Origin: Owenia fusiformis
Lineage: Eukaryota; Annelida; Polychaeta; Sabellida; Oweniidae
Reading direction: 5' to 3'
Assembly (NCBI GenBank): GCA_903813345.2
Contig: CAIIXF020000004.1
Location: 13,833,196-13,897,195, forward strand
DNA length: 64,000 bases
Shown here in pieces: positions 19,871-30,971 of this stretch. Positions within the stretch are counted from its first letter, which is position 1. Every line of letters begins with the position of its first letter. The notes below the pieces were generated by a model. That model worked only from the letters and a program-made list of their open reading frames with translations, was not told where the DNA came from and did not search any database. The translations under genes were made by a program, and so were the position numbers.

Positions 19871-21157
19871 GAGACTAAATCAATGCATCTCCCTTCCTTT
19901 CTAAATGGATATAGCCTCTCCAGGATTCAGATAAGATAAACATCACCCGTTTTATTGATAACAATGTAGACAAACAGGGAATGGGTCAAGATTTTCAAGA
20001 AAAAGAACACTTTAAGTGTTTGGTAAGTACACAACAAAGTCTTTCTTGTATTGTGTATATTTCCACCAGTACAGGTTCATGGTGTGTTGTATTGCACTTT
20101 GTAGAGATGCAAGCTTTATTTTATCCCGTATGTTTATGTTTCTGCTAGGTTTAGTTTCTAATCCAATTACCTGGAAAACAAATAAGATGATTAATTTGGT
20201 ACATTACAAAGCCACTTAAAGAAATTCTGATTTACTTATGAATAAATATAATCTTGTGTTCAGCTAAGTAGAACCCTGCCCGAATAGACAAAGTTGTGTA
20301 AAGGCATTGATAAATAAATTAATTAGCTATCTAACATAATCGTTTGAAAAATATGACAAAAGCTTCAATGGGTTTGAAATGCCTGAAAATATTTTTCACC
20401 TAAATTATGAGACTAAAAATGAAATTGCGTAAATGCGCTTAACATAAGAAAATGGCATTGACTCTCAAAAAACATCAAAAGTAATCAATAAAAGTTCACA
20501 AAATGTATTCCGGACCTGGATTAGGAGATTGAAAATAAGTGTGAGGGGTTCTAGGGGTTGGACATACCAGTCTCAAAAAAACATGTACCACCTTAACCTA
20601 GTTGTTCATAGGAGCTATACTCTTTCTTTTGGTTATCCTACAAGCTCTACCATTTTGCATTGAATATTTCTAAAACTCGCCATAGAAATGTTGTCAGATC
20701 CTTCTTTGTTAGATTTCTGTTTAGAATCCACTTGATCCAGCAGCACGATTTCCGAAAGATATATTTTAGCATGTGTTCAGTCGTCCTGCTAAAATTACAA
20801 GACGCAAAGCTCATTTCTATGACTTCGGATCTAAAGAGTTTATTCTTCGGAATACAAAGAGGTAAATATTATTCAGTGTAATTTGCTTCCATATGGTCAA
20901 CTTCCATGGCCAAATCCTTTGCCTCTACAGATTGTATTAGTATATTGAGACATGTCATATAGTCTTACTATATCCCTTGTTACTTGTGGTCTGTATGATT
21001 GCATTGAGAAGAGAAGGGTGCGACGCCATATCAGTTTATCCAGTATTATTCCACCGTAAGCTCTAAAAGATACTTTGATATTGGTTAGACTTATTTCAAC
21101 ACAAGCAATATGAACAGATCATAGCTAATAAACAAGTTGTACTCATGGATTTCCTAG
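19871..21157. other. no supported gene
   Basis: AT-rich sequence with only short broken frames. The right-hand part near 20900-21150 may be decayed downstream MULE transposase sequence but shows no motif I can defend. Confidence 0.4.
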
Positions 21158-21500
21158 CAGTTTCATGGTGTTACCAAACAGTTTCAAGGCTTTGTCTTAA
21201 TCACCAAGTCGTCAAAAGTGGAACATGCCTTTACGTTGGTATCGAATTCAGACTCGACGGCTGTCTGCAGAGCGGGCTCAAAATCAAGTATAACAGTTTC
21301 GGGATCTGCTATGTCCTCACCCATTTTGTGTCGCTACTTCCTCTTCAAATGCCCAAACATGGCTCTATTTGTGGCTACTCTTCTGTCAGCCATTAGGATT
21401 TTTACGCATGGGATAACCCTGTCGATGTAGAACCCTTGAATTGTCACAAACTGTTCATAGGGCCTCGGGATTGTCTGTATTTTCCATCAAAAACCATATT
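21158..21500 (-). pseudogene. MULE-domain transposase fragment
   Basis: The minus strand encodes RPYEQFVTIQGFYIDRVIP, then MADRRVATNRAMFGHLKRK, a stop and frameshift, then DPETVILDFEPALQTAVESE and a lysine-alanine-cysteine segment. The order fits the DDE core of Mutator-like (MULE) transposases: a strand region with cVxxLM, a variable helix, then the second aspartate in LDFE followed by KxCxF. The first aspartate and the last glutamate are not found. At least one stop and one indel make it non-functional. Confidence 0.6.
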
Positions 21501-21651
21501 CGACTTTCACCCAGGGCTTGCAATGCTTCGGATGAAGCAAAGCTGCAAAATTCCAGTTCCAGTCGACCTTTGTACAAAATGTATTTCCATCCAATCCTCT
21601 GTGTTTGGAATAATGCTGTCACAGACAACAGAGTAAACTTTTTCTAAATCA

Positions 21652-22938
21652 TTAAGCTGTGATGAGTATCGCTGCAGAGTGTCTGTGACAGTAATTGCCA
21701 ACAATTGATTGTCCATGGTAATCTTGTCTTGTAATTGCATTGTCTATCAGTACAATATCCAGGAAGGCAGTGATGGGACTTGACTCAACTTTAAGATTAT
21801 CTTTTTCTTCTAAGGATTTCAATTTATTTTGCAATTTCAAAGTTCTTTTCACATTTGGTGATGGATTGTTTAACTGATAATAGTTTCTTGTAATTTTCAA
21901 TATACAGTAGTCTCAGTTCTACTCGGGAAACTAGTGGGATTCTCTACTTCTGCCAGATCTCATGCAATCCTCACATCTAGATCATGTTTCTTTTTCCATT
22001 ACATCATGTTGCTTTTTAGTTATTCCTCAAAGGATATGTAAATACAGTGGGCATATTTTGCCAAGCTGAATGTTAAAAATTGCCTTACATATCACTTTCT
22101 TGAAGTATTTAGCTTTGATTATGTCGCCCTTTCCTTTTGTAATGTATTTATTATGATCTTTGGTGAGTTTTTTGAGTGATTGTTTGGGTGCCTTGTGAAG
22201 AGATTTCAGGGGAGTATTCATCGATGTGCAGGTAATTTCACACCAAAGACATAGGTGAACACCCTTAGCTCCAGATATACTTTGGTAAGAAACTCATAGT
22301 CTCTGAACATAAATACAACAGTTTTTTCCCCATTCACTGTTGCTTTTTCTACATCATTAAGCTGTGATGAGTATTGCTGCAGAGTGTTTTCAAGATTTGA
22401 ATGCATATCTTTCCCAGAGAAGGTGCAAAATTGAACTGTATTTCTTGTTGCATTTGGGTGATATGTGTTTAAGACTTGAAATACCATTTTGAAAGAGCTT
22501 GTCCATCTAACAACGCCATAAATGCTAAATAAATGATTTATATCAATCATGGATTCACATTGATGTTCTTTATACAGGTTACAGGTATTTATTGAAGTAT
22601 GAAATAGCATCTGTGGCCTCAATACTTAAAAACTTATCATTTGAATTATAACTAAACTATAACTAAAATGAGGATATCGATTAACAACACTGGTTAAAAT
22701 GAAAAATTACCTTAACCTATATTTCATCTTCAGGTATTTGACTAACTCAAATCAACAAATCAGCCTTGTTTATCTTTTGGATATGATTTTTTAGAAACTT
22801 CTCTAGAGTTTTGAGTTTGCTCTTTTTCACTTTCCCGTTTTTGCTATGAGGAGCTGATGTATCTTAGTCATCAATTGTTATGAGTTTTGCACAAAGGTGA
22901 TCACCAAGCATTTCAACCTTCATTTAATGTGTAATATT
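21652..22938 (-). pseudogene. repeat-family hypothetical gene remnant
   Basis: Several minus frames join into one decayed protein. In order they are: MKVEMLGDHLCAKLITI; a lysine-rich helix near 22800; a segment at 22218..22622 with SNLENTLQQYSSQLNDVEK and FRDYEFLTKVY; a CLWC-type cysteine pair near 22230; a lysine-rich stretch at 22027..22221; and a final coiled segment at 21720..21900. The GDYEFLxxxYGLSG...CLWC arrangement recurs in invertebrate repeat genes of likely transposon origin, but I cannot name the superfamily. A 29-bp piece is duplicated at 21656..21684 and 22362..22390. Many stops. Confidence 0.45.
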
Positions 22939-22979
22939 CTGAAATATAATACAAAACATGGATGTTGGGCTTAAAATGA
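22926..22979 (+). repeat. 54-bp direct repeat, first copy
   Basis: Nearly identical to 24920..24973 (one mismatch seen in the first part), in the same orientation. The copies flank the DNA transposon at 23046..24647 at unequal distances, so they are not its target duplication. Confidence 0.8.
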
Positions 22980-24003
22980 GCGGATTTATTTTTAATTAAT
23001 AAATCTTATTACAAAACACATCTTCTTACAAAACACATCATATTAGAGAGGTTAAGCTACACGTATTTAACAAAACTTGAACGTGAACTTCAATGCGCGC
23101 GCAGATAAATGACGTCAGATTTGTTTATTTCCTGTGGGCCAGCGTGAAGTTTACAGGTTTTTACATGAGATTATCATGTTCATGCAATTTACAGACGCGT
23201 ATTCAACAAAGCATGAACGTGTACTTCTATGCGCGCGCAGGAAAATGACGTCAGATTAGTCTACTTTCTACAGGTAAGCGTGAAAGTTACAGGTTTTTAC
23301 GTGTAGATGAGTGATTACACGTCGCTCATTACGTGATTGATTTAAGCTATGTTCTAGTATGGCCCGGGAGCTCATATTTGATATAGACAATCTTGCTTGT
23401 TATATCGTTAAACCCAAATCCTTAAATGGAAATAAGATTACATTTTAATGGGTAAATGACAACTTCAAGATTGTTTGTTCATTCCGCACAATATAAATAG
23501 GCAAGGCCAATTTGATACCCGGGGCTTAGTACAATATGTATACTAAACGAAATGAAATGACAACCAGGGCAAGAAAGGATCTAGTGCGCCCTCCATTATG
23601 ATCTCCCCATGAACAAAAATAAATTCATCTGATTTTTCAAAATAAATGTACTGCTTTTATTATTACATTTATATGTACACTAGCATATTGTTGACCTATA
23701 TTCAGCACTGTATTGATGAATGGGCCACTTATTTGGGCCAATATTCTATCATAAAGTGTACAGGGGTAGAGATGCCAAACCAGGAAGTCTTTTTGTGTCC
23801 GTCAAAATCCATTTGCATCCTACACATCCCTTCATCTTATCCAAATATGTTATTAATTAATGAAACATAACAGTATAATCTTTGGATTTACAAAGTTGTA
23901 TGGGATTTCATAAGTGTGAAAGTTGCTTTTAAAGCATTTTCCTACAGCCATTTTGTAGGAAAAAATGATGAAAAAAATGTACAATCTTTTAATTTGAAGT
24001 ATA

Positions 24004-24098
24004 ACCTGAATCGATTGCAAACTTTATATTTGCACATCAGATGTTATATACCATTTGTGTCATATTGTGAAATCATTTAATTTGCAATCGATTCAGGT
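24004..24098. repeat. perfect 18-bp inverted repeat
   Basis: ACCTGAATCGATTGCAAA at 24004..24021 and its exact reverse complement at 24081..24098, with a 59-bp spacer. It can form a long hairpin and may be the ends of a small nested element. Confidence 0.85.
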
Positions 24099-24416
24099 CA
24101 TAGTGTATTTTAGGTATTTTTGTGAAAATCAAAAGAAACCAATGGCCTCCATGTGAATCTGTTGGTATCAACTTGGTAAGTCAATAGAACACATCCAATG
24201 TCAAGTCAATATACTCTTGTTGACCTCAAACTCAGCCCATGTGGGTCCAAACGCTTAAATATTTTCCAAAGTATTATGTGACATTGTATTCTTCATGTTA
24301 CACCTAAAATGATTCATTTTGTTCATGGGGAAATTTTTAATGAAAATGTGCACTAAACCTTTTAATTCTGGTTGTTTATGAAATAAAGCAAAAATAAAAA
24401 AAATAAAATGTTATAA

Positions 24417-24490
24417 TGCGATCGGCTAGATCCGAACCCAGGCCTAACGGCCACGAGTCCGAAGTGCTATCCATTACACCATAGAGACAT
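24417..24490 (-). pseudogene. tRNA-like sequence (tRNA pseudogene or SINE head)
   Basis: The minus strand has an A box (TGGTGTAATGGATAGCAC) and a B box (GGTTCGGATCT) at tRNA spacing, resembling arginine or glutamine tRNA D arms. The anticodon, T and acceptor stems do not pair well, so it is not a working tRNA. Confidence 0.5.
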
Positions 24491-24794
24491 GACTTTTAGA
24501 CAGAGTCATCACATAAATATAGCTCCACGTCCACTGACATGGTTTCAGACGTGTAGCTTAACAGAAAATTGTCTTAAACGTGTATTTGAGCGTGGACTTA
24601 CGCGTTCAGGTTCACGGTTTGCATTTATACGTGTAGCTTAACCTCTCTATTGATTCATATTGCCAACGCAAGTTGTTTACAATGCAAGGCAATATATAAA
24701 AACCTCCCTATGATAAACGTATATACATTTAATAAAATACATGATGTTTAAATCATAAAACACACCCCTCTAAATTTGGGAGGGTGGGAGAGGA

Positions 24795-25140
24795 AAATTC
24801 ATTTTTTCAAGACCCCCAGCGAACTCCCGCCCAGAGTACTAATCTACACTGAACGAATGTTGATCCCCGGGGATGTTTCATATATCTCTTACATTAAAAT
24901 TAATTTATAAAATAAATAATTAATGTGTAATATTCTGAAATATAATTCAAAACATGGATGTTGGGCTTAAAATGTGTCAGACATATTTACTAAGTTCTAT
25001 GGATGATAAATTGATTAAAATCTCACAAATCTTCAAAATTAAAATTCATTTTTTCAAGACCCCAAGCGAACTTCCGCCCAGAGTACTATTTTACACAGAA
25101 CGAATGTTGATCCCCGGGTATATTCCATATATCTCTGTAT
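24795..25140 (+). repeat. tandem duplication, period about 247 bp
   Basis: AATTCATTTTTTCAAGACCC followed by GCGAAC and ATGTTGATCCCCGGG occurs near 24796..24890 and again near 25043..25135. The second copy of the 54-bp repeat (24920..24973) lies between them. Confidence 0.75.
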
Positions 25141-26044
25141 ATTTATTCTCGTTCCAACTTTGTTGATGAATACCTGTCAGTCTTGCATTAGTTTTAAGAG
25201 ACAACATTTTCCTCCTAAAGAATGCATTTGGTTTCAAACCTGCTTTTTGCATGATTTTTGATTTTTTGGTCTGTGGTATATTTTCAGTTCTCTCGGCTGT
25301 TGTTCAATATACAATTCGTCCTCAGAGCCAGATGAAAAACTTCACACTTCCGATAACTGTTTTGCATGCTTCCTTTTAACAAGGGAGCATACATATAAGT
25401 TAAGTTTATATCAATTTAATGTGCTATTATAGCCAAAACTTACCAAAACAATGAACAATAATATCCAAATAAGCCAGTATAGTAAGCTATATGAAATGAA
25501 ACCAAAAAGCCCAGCCATATTTAAAATGTGAAAACAACCCTCCCCAAAACTGCTAAGAAACACACTGAAGTTGTACTTCCTTGTCCCAGTATATGAAGTT
25601 CAGTTTAGTGAATCAGTTCAATGGATAAACCAATCCCATCACTGGACAAGGAAGTACCTCCCATTTGAACCAAGTAACCCTAAAGTTAAACATGGCTCTT
25701 ATACTGGCTTTTACATAAGTATAATGATGATTGACAGCAGAGAACACAGAGCCGTTCCTGACGTTCCCAAAATATCCATTTTGTGTAATAATTTGTTGTG
25801 AATAATCCAATAAAGTTCATGAGGGTAAATCCTGAAAATAAAGTTTTGATCGAATATGTTTTGTTTGAATAATCCAACTAAGTGTATATAATCTTCTTCA
25901 ACATGAGGAATAACTAAGTCCAATTCAGGAACGTCCTATAGAAACTAGATTAAATACAGGTCCTCCTTGCTCCGAGACTGCAGCTCTCCATCAAGGTATT
26001 TTTCCTTTATAACCACCATTCTGCTGACTCTGTATCCATTCTTC
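25141..26044. other. no supported gene
   Basis: The stretch contains a short sequence (CTTTTACATAA, ATAATGATTGACAGCAGAGAACAC, near 25707-25750) that recurs near 27235-27270. This suggests repeat-derived DNA, but I see no gene. Confidence 0.4.
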
Positions 26045-26175
26045 TGGAGAAATTCTAGGTCACCTGGGAATAACACATCCACTGTGACCTGCGTCTTCGT
26101 GACTGCCTCCACCCCATCCTCCATATTGTGTCCCTTTCGAAGGGCGACATTATCAGTTTCCCGAGAAGAGCGACC

Positions 26176-27332
26176 TTACTGACCATGGAGATCAATTACA
26201 GTAATTTTTGGGCACTTGACAACCTCTACCGTCGCCACCAGAAGTTTTGCGCCTTCTGCTCCCCTTGGAGGGCTGGGTAGGCCCTGGAGAGGCATTCTCT
26301 GAGGATTTTCTGCAGGCCACGACTCCTGGTTGCATTTTTCTGCTTCCCTCGAAAGGCTTGAAAACTTCTCCACTATCTATGGTTTTTGCATTTGACTGAG
26401 TACCCCTCCAACATGCATATTGGAAGCATCGCAGTCTAGAATGAACTCACCCTCAAACCTTGGATATGCTAAGATTGGCACACTCACTCGATCTTTTTCA
26501 GTCTGACAAACACGATTTCACAAGGCTCAGTCCAACAAAATTCTCAGTTTTTCTCAAGCAAACTGCGTTAACAAGGCCAAGATGCATTACCTTAAACTGA
26601 TACAATCCACTGCCGGTAGAAAACGCAGATTTCAGTTTCACTTCAGGTGTTAAGGGGACCTGGTTGTAAGAGCTACTCACATCCAAAGTCGAAAAGTACT
26701 TAGCGCCACTATGACTTAATTTATCAATGGTATTGTCAATGCCTTGAACCGGATAAGCATCAACTTTCGTTGCCGCATTTAATTTTCGATAATCAATACA
26801 CAGGCACACCTTACATTTTCTAACCTTGCTTTATCTGACAGATTTTTATCGCCCCTGCACACCATAACAACTGGAGAGGTGGTTCAATCACCCCCCTATC
26901 AAGAAGCTTTTTCACCTCTTCCTCGACCACATCACTCTTCCAGAATAGAAATCTATGCGGCCTTTGTTTGATTGGGTTTGTGTTACCAGTTTCAATATTG
27001 TGTTTAACCAAATTTGTCTTGCCGAGGTCGTCTTTGTTTTTTGAAAATACATCGCTATAATCGCAAAGTAATTTGGCAACTTTTGACTTACAATCTGCAC
27101 TCATATCATCTGTGCAAGATTCATACAAATCTTGCAAATGTTCTGGTACCGCAACTTGGCCTATTTTGACTTTATACACATGAAGAGGCATTAATCGATC
27201 AGCACTCATTGCATAAACATAACTCCTATACTGACTTTTACATAATAATGATTGACAGCAGAGAACACCTGTTGGACATTGTTGGACATTGTAATATTGT
27301 CTTGTTGCAAGCCGTTTTACTAAGCATGTCAT
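26176..27332 (-). mobile_element. second Ty3/gypsy pol remnant
   Basis: On the minus strand the pieces run in pol order. First comes the pre-RT region with VPEHLQDLYESCTDDMS, LLCDYSDVFSKNKDDLG and KKLLDRGVIEP (26820..27332). Reverse transcriptase follows with CIDYRKLNAATKVDAYPV and FSTLDVSSSYNQVPL (26498..26809), then RNase H with FILDCDASNMHVGGVLSQ (near 26400-26470) and a degraded tail. The frames shift between pieces, and the YxDD block and integrase are not found. Its sequence differs clearly from both other gypsy elements in this window. No LTRs seen. Confidence 0.8.
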
Positions 27333-27501
27333 TAAGCATCCCTCTAATTTACAAAGTGACCTGTGAAAGAAGTGAAAGAATTTGCTTTATAACATCTTCT
27401 TGCCATTACTACCTGCATTGTTTATGATTTGAAAGAGCATTAAGACCACATAGTGGCTCCATAATCTTGGAGCTATGACCCCCCTGTCCTTAGATAATAA
27501 T

Positions 27502-27741
27502 TTATGAGTTACACTCTTTTTCTGTGTTTTTTGATTGTGACTTGTGATCCTGATTTTTATCTTTAGTTGGAATAGAGTCAGATGTGTTTTGCTTAGAATC
27601 ATTTTGCACTTTGGGGAATTTTAGATCTGAAGTTAAAGTGTCCCTTTTGCTGTCATTTTGCTTTTTAGGGTTGAAGAAGGAATTTATAGTTTTTTGCTTT
27701 TTGTTCTTTTTTGTCTCATGCAGTGGTGGCCATTCAGCCAC
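27502..27741 (-). CDS. lysine-rich frame with a PIP-box-like motif
   Basis: A 79-codon minus frame, strongly basic and polar, contains KKQKTINSFFNPKK. QKTINSFF matches the PCNA-interacting consensus Q-x-x-(I/L/M)-x-x-F-F at every position. It lies downstream, on the same strand, of the YqaJ-nuclease remnant (28560..29424) and may be its C-terminal tail or an exon of the same repeat gene; the link is not shown. A nuclease with a PCNA tether would make sense for replication-linked activity, but this is inference from one short motif. Confidence 0.35.
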   Translation of the reverse strand: MAEWPPLHETKKNKKQKTINSFFNPKKQNDSKRDTLTSDLKFPKVQNDSKQNTSDSIPTKDKNQDHKSQSKNTEKECNS

Positions 27742-27799
27742 AACTTGGAATTGGGCATGTTTGATTGGTAGCTACCACTTAATTCTTTTTTTCATCCAT

Positions 27800-28389
27800 T
27801 GAAAATGGCGGTTGTATATAACTTTTTTGGTTTGTAGTAGAAAAGAAAAAACACAAATATTTTTTATCATTTGGGCTTGTATTTTGTCAGATTCAGATGG
27901 ATTTGCGATGATTCTTTGACAGAAGGTAAGGTACATGTTGGGGACTACCTGGATCCAGCATTTGGATATTTGCACAGTCATGGAACATGATGTCTCCTGT
28001 TTCATATTTATTTTTAACTGGTTTAATGTGTGCATTTAGAAGTATGTAGAACATATTTTTAATGTATTTTACAAACTTCTATGCTGTCCACAAGCACCAC
28101 CTTCTTGCAATTGGATGAACTTGCCATTATCATGTAACATGATATCTCCTATTTCACAGTCATCCTTTACCAGTTTTATGTGTGAATTTAGAAGTGTGTA
28201 GAACATTTTTGGTATGTGTTGTTCAAACCTCTGTGCTGTCTGCAAGCATGCACTTCTTGCCTGGTCTTTTACATATACATTAGGTACATACTTGCATGGT
28301 TGATCTACTAACATTTTATAGTATTGACATTTAACTACAACATACAGGTGAATGGTTTTCTTGCTAGGCCTACAACATTTAACATTCAA
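27800..28389 (-). pseudogene. frame with internal duplication, downstream of YqaJ remnant
   Basis: Two minus frames (28069..28389 and 27772..28035) carry a repeated segment: NSHIKLVKDDCEIGDIMLHD and NAHIKPVKNKYETGDIMFHD. The corresponding DNA repeats with a period near 168 bp. Upstream residues VNVKCCRPSKKTIHLYVVVK look like a continuation of the YqaJ-type gene. Function unknown; a frameshift lies between the two copies. Confidence 0.4.
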
Positions 28390-28559
28390 TGCTATAGATC
28401 CATCTATTTTATTGAGTTATTTTTGTCTTGGTTTTGCAAAAAACTCAGAATGCTCACACAAATGAAAACCTGTTGAAGTCTCTGTAAAGTAATCTCTCAA
28501 TGACACTGCTACAAAAATGGCCATTGAAAAAAGAGTAAATCTTAGTGACTATTTCTAAG

Positions 28560-29424
28560 TCCAAGTCCTTCTAAGTCTAAGTGAAGGTCCCCCTTTGAGT
28601 CCAGTTTCAAATAAGGAACTGTTTTCTCATTTATATGTTTATTCTTTGCTGTGAAAGGGCATTTGATCTCAAAGAACTCATTACCCTCAATGAGTCCATC
28701 TGGTGAAGCACTCATGTAGGCATCTGTTCAGACACAAAAATTCCACATTCTTTAGTGCGTAGACCTGTTGTTGAGCTAAATTTTTCCTTTGCTCTTTTTC
28801 ATATTTTATGCCATGATTAGTGTATTTTGATTTAAATGTTTTATGTACTACCAAACCCCTTGCCAATTTGTCCCTATCAGTCCTTTCACCTGAGGTACAT
28901 AAACGTTTAAAATTAGATGCTATAATTCTTTTACATCATTCATCTCTCCATTGTTGACTTGTATTCGTATTCTGGCCGCGTGTGGACTGTTCGATTTTCA
29001 ATATTTCCTCCTTTGAAATTGTTGTAATATTTTCCTTCTCAAGAAATGTTACCTCATGTGATTTCGCTAAATAATAATCATGATCCATAAATACAGCTTC
29101 TGCATCAGCGGGAGCCTGAAGTTGATTTATTGGCATGTTGGAGCGTTGTGCAAAATTGATACATAAGTTTCGGATATAATCAGGATAACCAGGGTGATTG
29201 CGTAAATGTTCTGGGCGAGGATCATAAGTAAAGTTCTTTAAATCATCTCCAGCCATTTTCAAATTCTCTGCCTTGACTGGTGAACCATTGTGTTTTGGCG
29301 CTTGGTGGAATGATTTGAGTTTTTCAGTGCAGGTAAGTTGGACTTTCATATCTTGACTTGAAGAAAAGTCTATGATTGCACATAAAACTACAGATACATC
29401 TTTAAAATGGCAATCTGGTCCCAT
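28560..29424 (-). pseudogene. YqaJ-family exonuclease remnant
   Basis: The frame at 28936..29424 reads a basic N-terminal region (KMAGDDLKNFTYDPRPEHL) and ends KEEILKIEQSTRGQNTNTSQQW. This is the segment leading into a YqaJ-type nuclease (TRGQ... then W..ER...RLTASNF). After a frameshift it continues IIASNFKRLC, then HGIKYEKEQRK, and, after more decay, SASPDGLIEGNEFFEIKCPF. The aspartate of SPDG and the E-x-K of EIKCP are the metal-binding residues of this PD-(D/E)xK family (YqaJ, related to lambda exonuclease). Such genes are frequent repeats in mollusc genomes. At least two frame breaks make this copy non-functional. Confidence 0.65.
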
Positions 29425-29610
29425 GCCAATATCTGTACCATACCAATTATTTGATTCCTGTTTTGTGACACCATGTCACAAAACAGCTCAATTAGAGTTT
29501 ACTAATCCCTTTTAAAAACATAAGGTTCTCAGTAAGAGATGGAGAATCCATTTTACTTCATATGTCTTGTCTTCTCTTTAAAGATATATTATTGTAATGA
29601 CCCCGTAGTA

Positions 29611-30652
29611 ATTGGCTCACACAGTGAGCCTATGGGATCGACCAGGCGTCCGTCCGTCCGTTGGTCCGTCCGTCCATCCGTCCGTTGGTCTGTCCGTCCG
29701 TTGGTCCGTCCGTCCGTCCGTTGGTCCGTCCGTCCGTCCGTCCGTTGGTCCATCCGTCCGTCCGTTGGTCCGTCCGTCCGTCAACATTGGCCGCACAAAT
29801 TAAAACTGCTATTCGGATTGAGTCGTATCTACAGTCATTTTATGCATATCCATAATGCCTATTTGACCTATCATGGCCATTTCCCAAGTTCGCCCAGTTT
29901 CCGAGAAATCGCTGATTTTGACGTTAAAAAGTCAAATTTTCTGTAAATACAAGACACTTTGTTGAAGTAGAACTTTTAAATAACTTGTAGTAGTTGCTGT
30001 ATATGCAACTTATGTCCTCTGAAGATTTCAAAGCTCTTGGAATTACAGTTTTTGGTGTTTACTCTATAAAATTTGACAAAATGTAGGACTTAGTCATTTT
30101 CAGGAAACTTATGTATAAAGTCAATGGCAGGTTTTGTAATTGACAAGTTTCTCAAAGATTGCCTTATACTTGATCATTTCTTGCAATGAATTACATCATA
30201 ACTAGATTTAAGCATTCCCTATATATTGCTCAATATATGTCAGCATCAAATTTTTACCGTTTTTGAGATATTTGACGTCAAAAAACAGTAAAAATAAGTT
30301 ATTTTTCAACTTGCTTCAATTTGACCAAATTTTTTTTTTCTACAAATTACCAGGAGTTCAAATCTGACAATTAGTTTTAGGATTTCACCTTACTTGACCT
30401 TCAGTGACCTTTGAAAGGTCAAAAAAGTTGATTTTTCAAATTGATTTTTGGATGTAAATTTTGGTCAGTTTAATCACAAAATACCTTATTGAGCTCTTAA
30501 TAAGTAAAATGTTCAAGGTCAAACATCATCAAACTAGGTCACACAACTGTGCTGTCTAAGTTTCTCAAAGTTTGAGACTACAAATCCAAATCAATATTTT
30601 TGTTTGAAAGTCAGGATATACATTCCTCTGAAGGTTCCACACTGTGTGAGCA
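29611..30652. mobile_element. TIR element with CGTC minisatellite
   Basis: GGCTCACACAGTG at the left and CACTGTGTGAGCA at the right form short inverted ends of about 1.04 kb. A CGTC-rich minisatellite lies inside the left end and the rest is AT-rich with no transposase. The right end is followed by ACAGGACCGTGGGTCC, and the same right-end sequence recurs twice at 30900..30971. The superfamily is not clear. Confidence 0.6.
29648..29781 (+). repeat. CGTCCGTCCGTTGGTC minisatellite
   Basis: About eight imperfect units of 12-20 bp built on CGTC and TTGGTC. The long open frames across it are by-products of the repeat. Confidence 0.9.
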
Positions 30653-30899
30653 CAGGACCGTGGGTCCTTTATACTATTTAGTATTACTTTTAATGTCAAG
30701 TATCTGTCACATATTATTGAGGAAAATTGGTCTCAATTGATCCAGAATGTGTGATGCATGAATGCATGCCATGGAAGTTAAACCCAATCTGGCCATAAGA
30801 AAATTCAGATTAATGCATTAAGCCAGATGGGGTTTAAATTGTTGGTCTACAGACTTGGTTGACTAATATGTCAACAAACTTTTTCACAATAAGAAACAT

Positions 30900-30971
30900 T
30901 CCTCTGAAGGTTCCAAACTGTGTGAGCACAGGACCGTGGGTCCAAACTGTGTGAGCACAGGACCGTGGGTC
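30900..30971 (+). repeat. two tandem copies of the element's right end
   Basis: CTGTGTGAGCACAGGACC plus GTGGGTCC occurs twice in a row, about 29 bp apart, matching the sequence at 30643..30670. Confidence 0.8.

Larger units (their letters stand above)
23046..24647. mobile_element. TA-flanked DNA transposon without transposase
   Basis: Ends are inverted copies of GAGAGGTTAAGCTACACGTA (left from 23046, right to 24647). Each is bordered by TA, the target duplication of Tc1/mariner-type elements. The left part has a roughly 140-bp tandem duplication around the motif GCGCGCGCAG followed by ACGTCAGATT (near 23095 and 23235). It contains a perfect 18-bp inverted repeat and a tRNA-like sequence but no transposase frame, so it is non-autonomous. 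Confidence 0.8.

Noticed and set aside
24417-24490. Functional tRNA gene
   Set aside because: A and B boxes are present but the anticodon, T and acceptor stems do not pair.
22926-24973. 54-bp direct repeats as the target duplication of the TA-flanked transposon
   Set aside because: They lie at different distances from the TIRs, and the transposon has its own TA target site.
29539-29946. Open frames of 63-135 codons rich in RPSVRWSV
   Set aside because: They are produced by the CGTC/TTGGTC minisatellite, which lacks stops in several frames.
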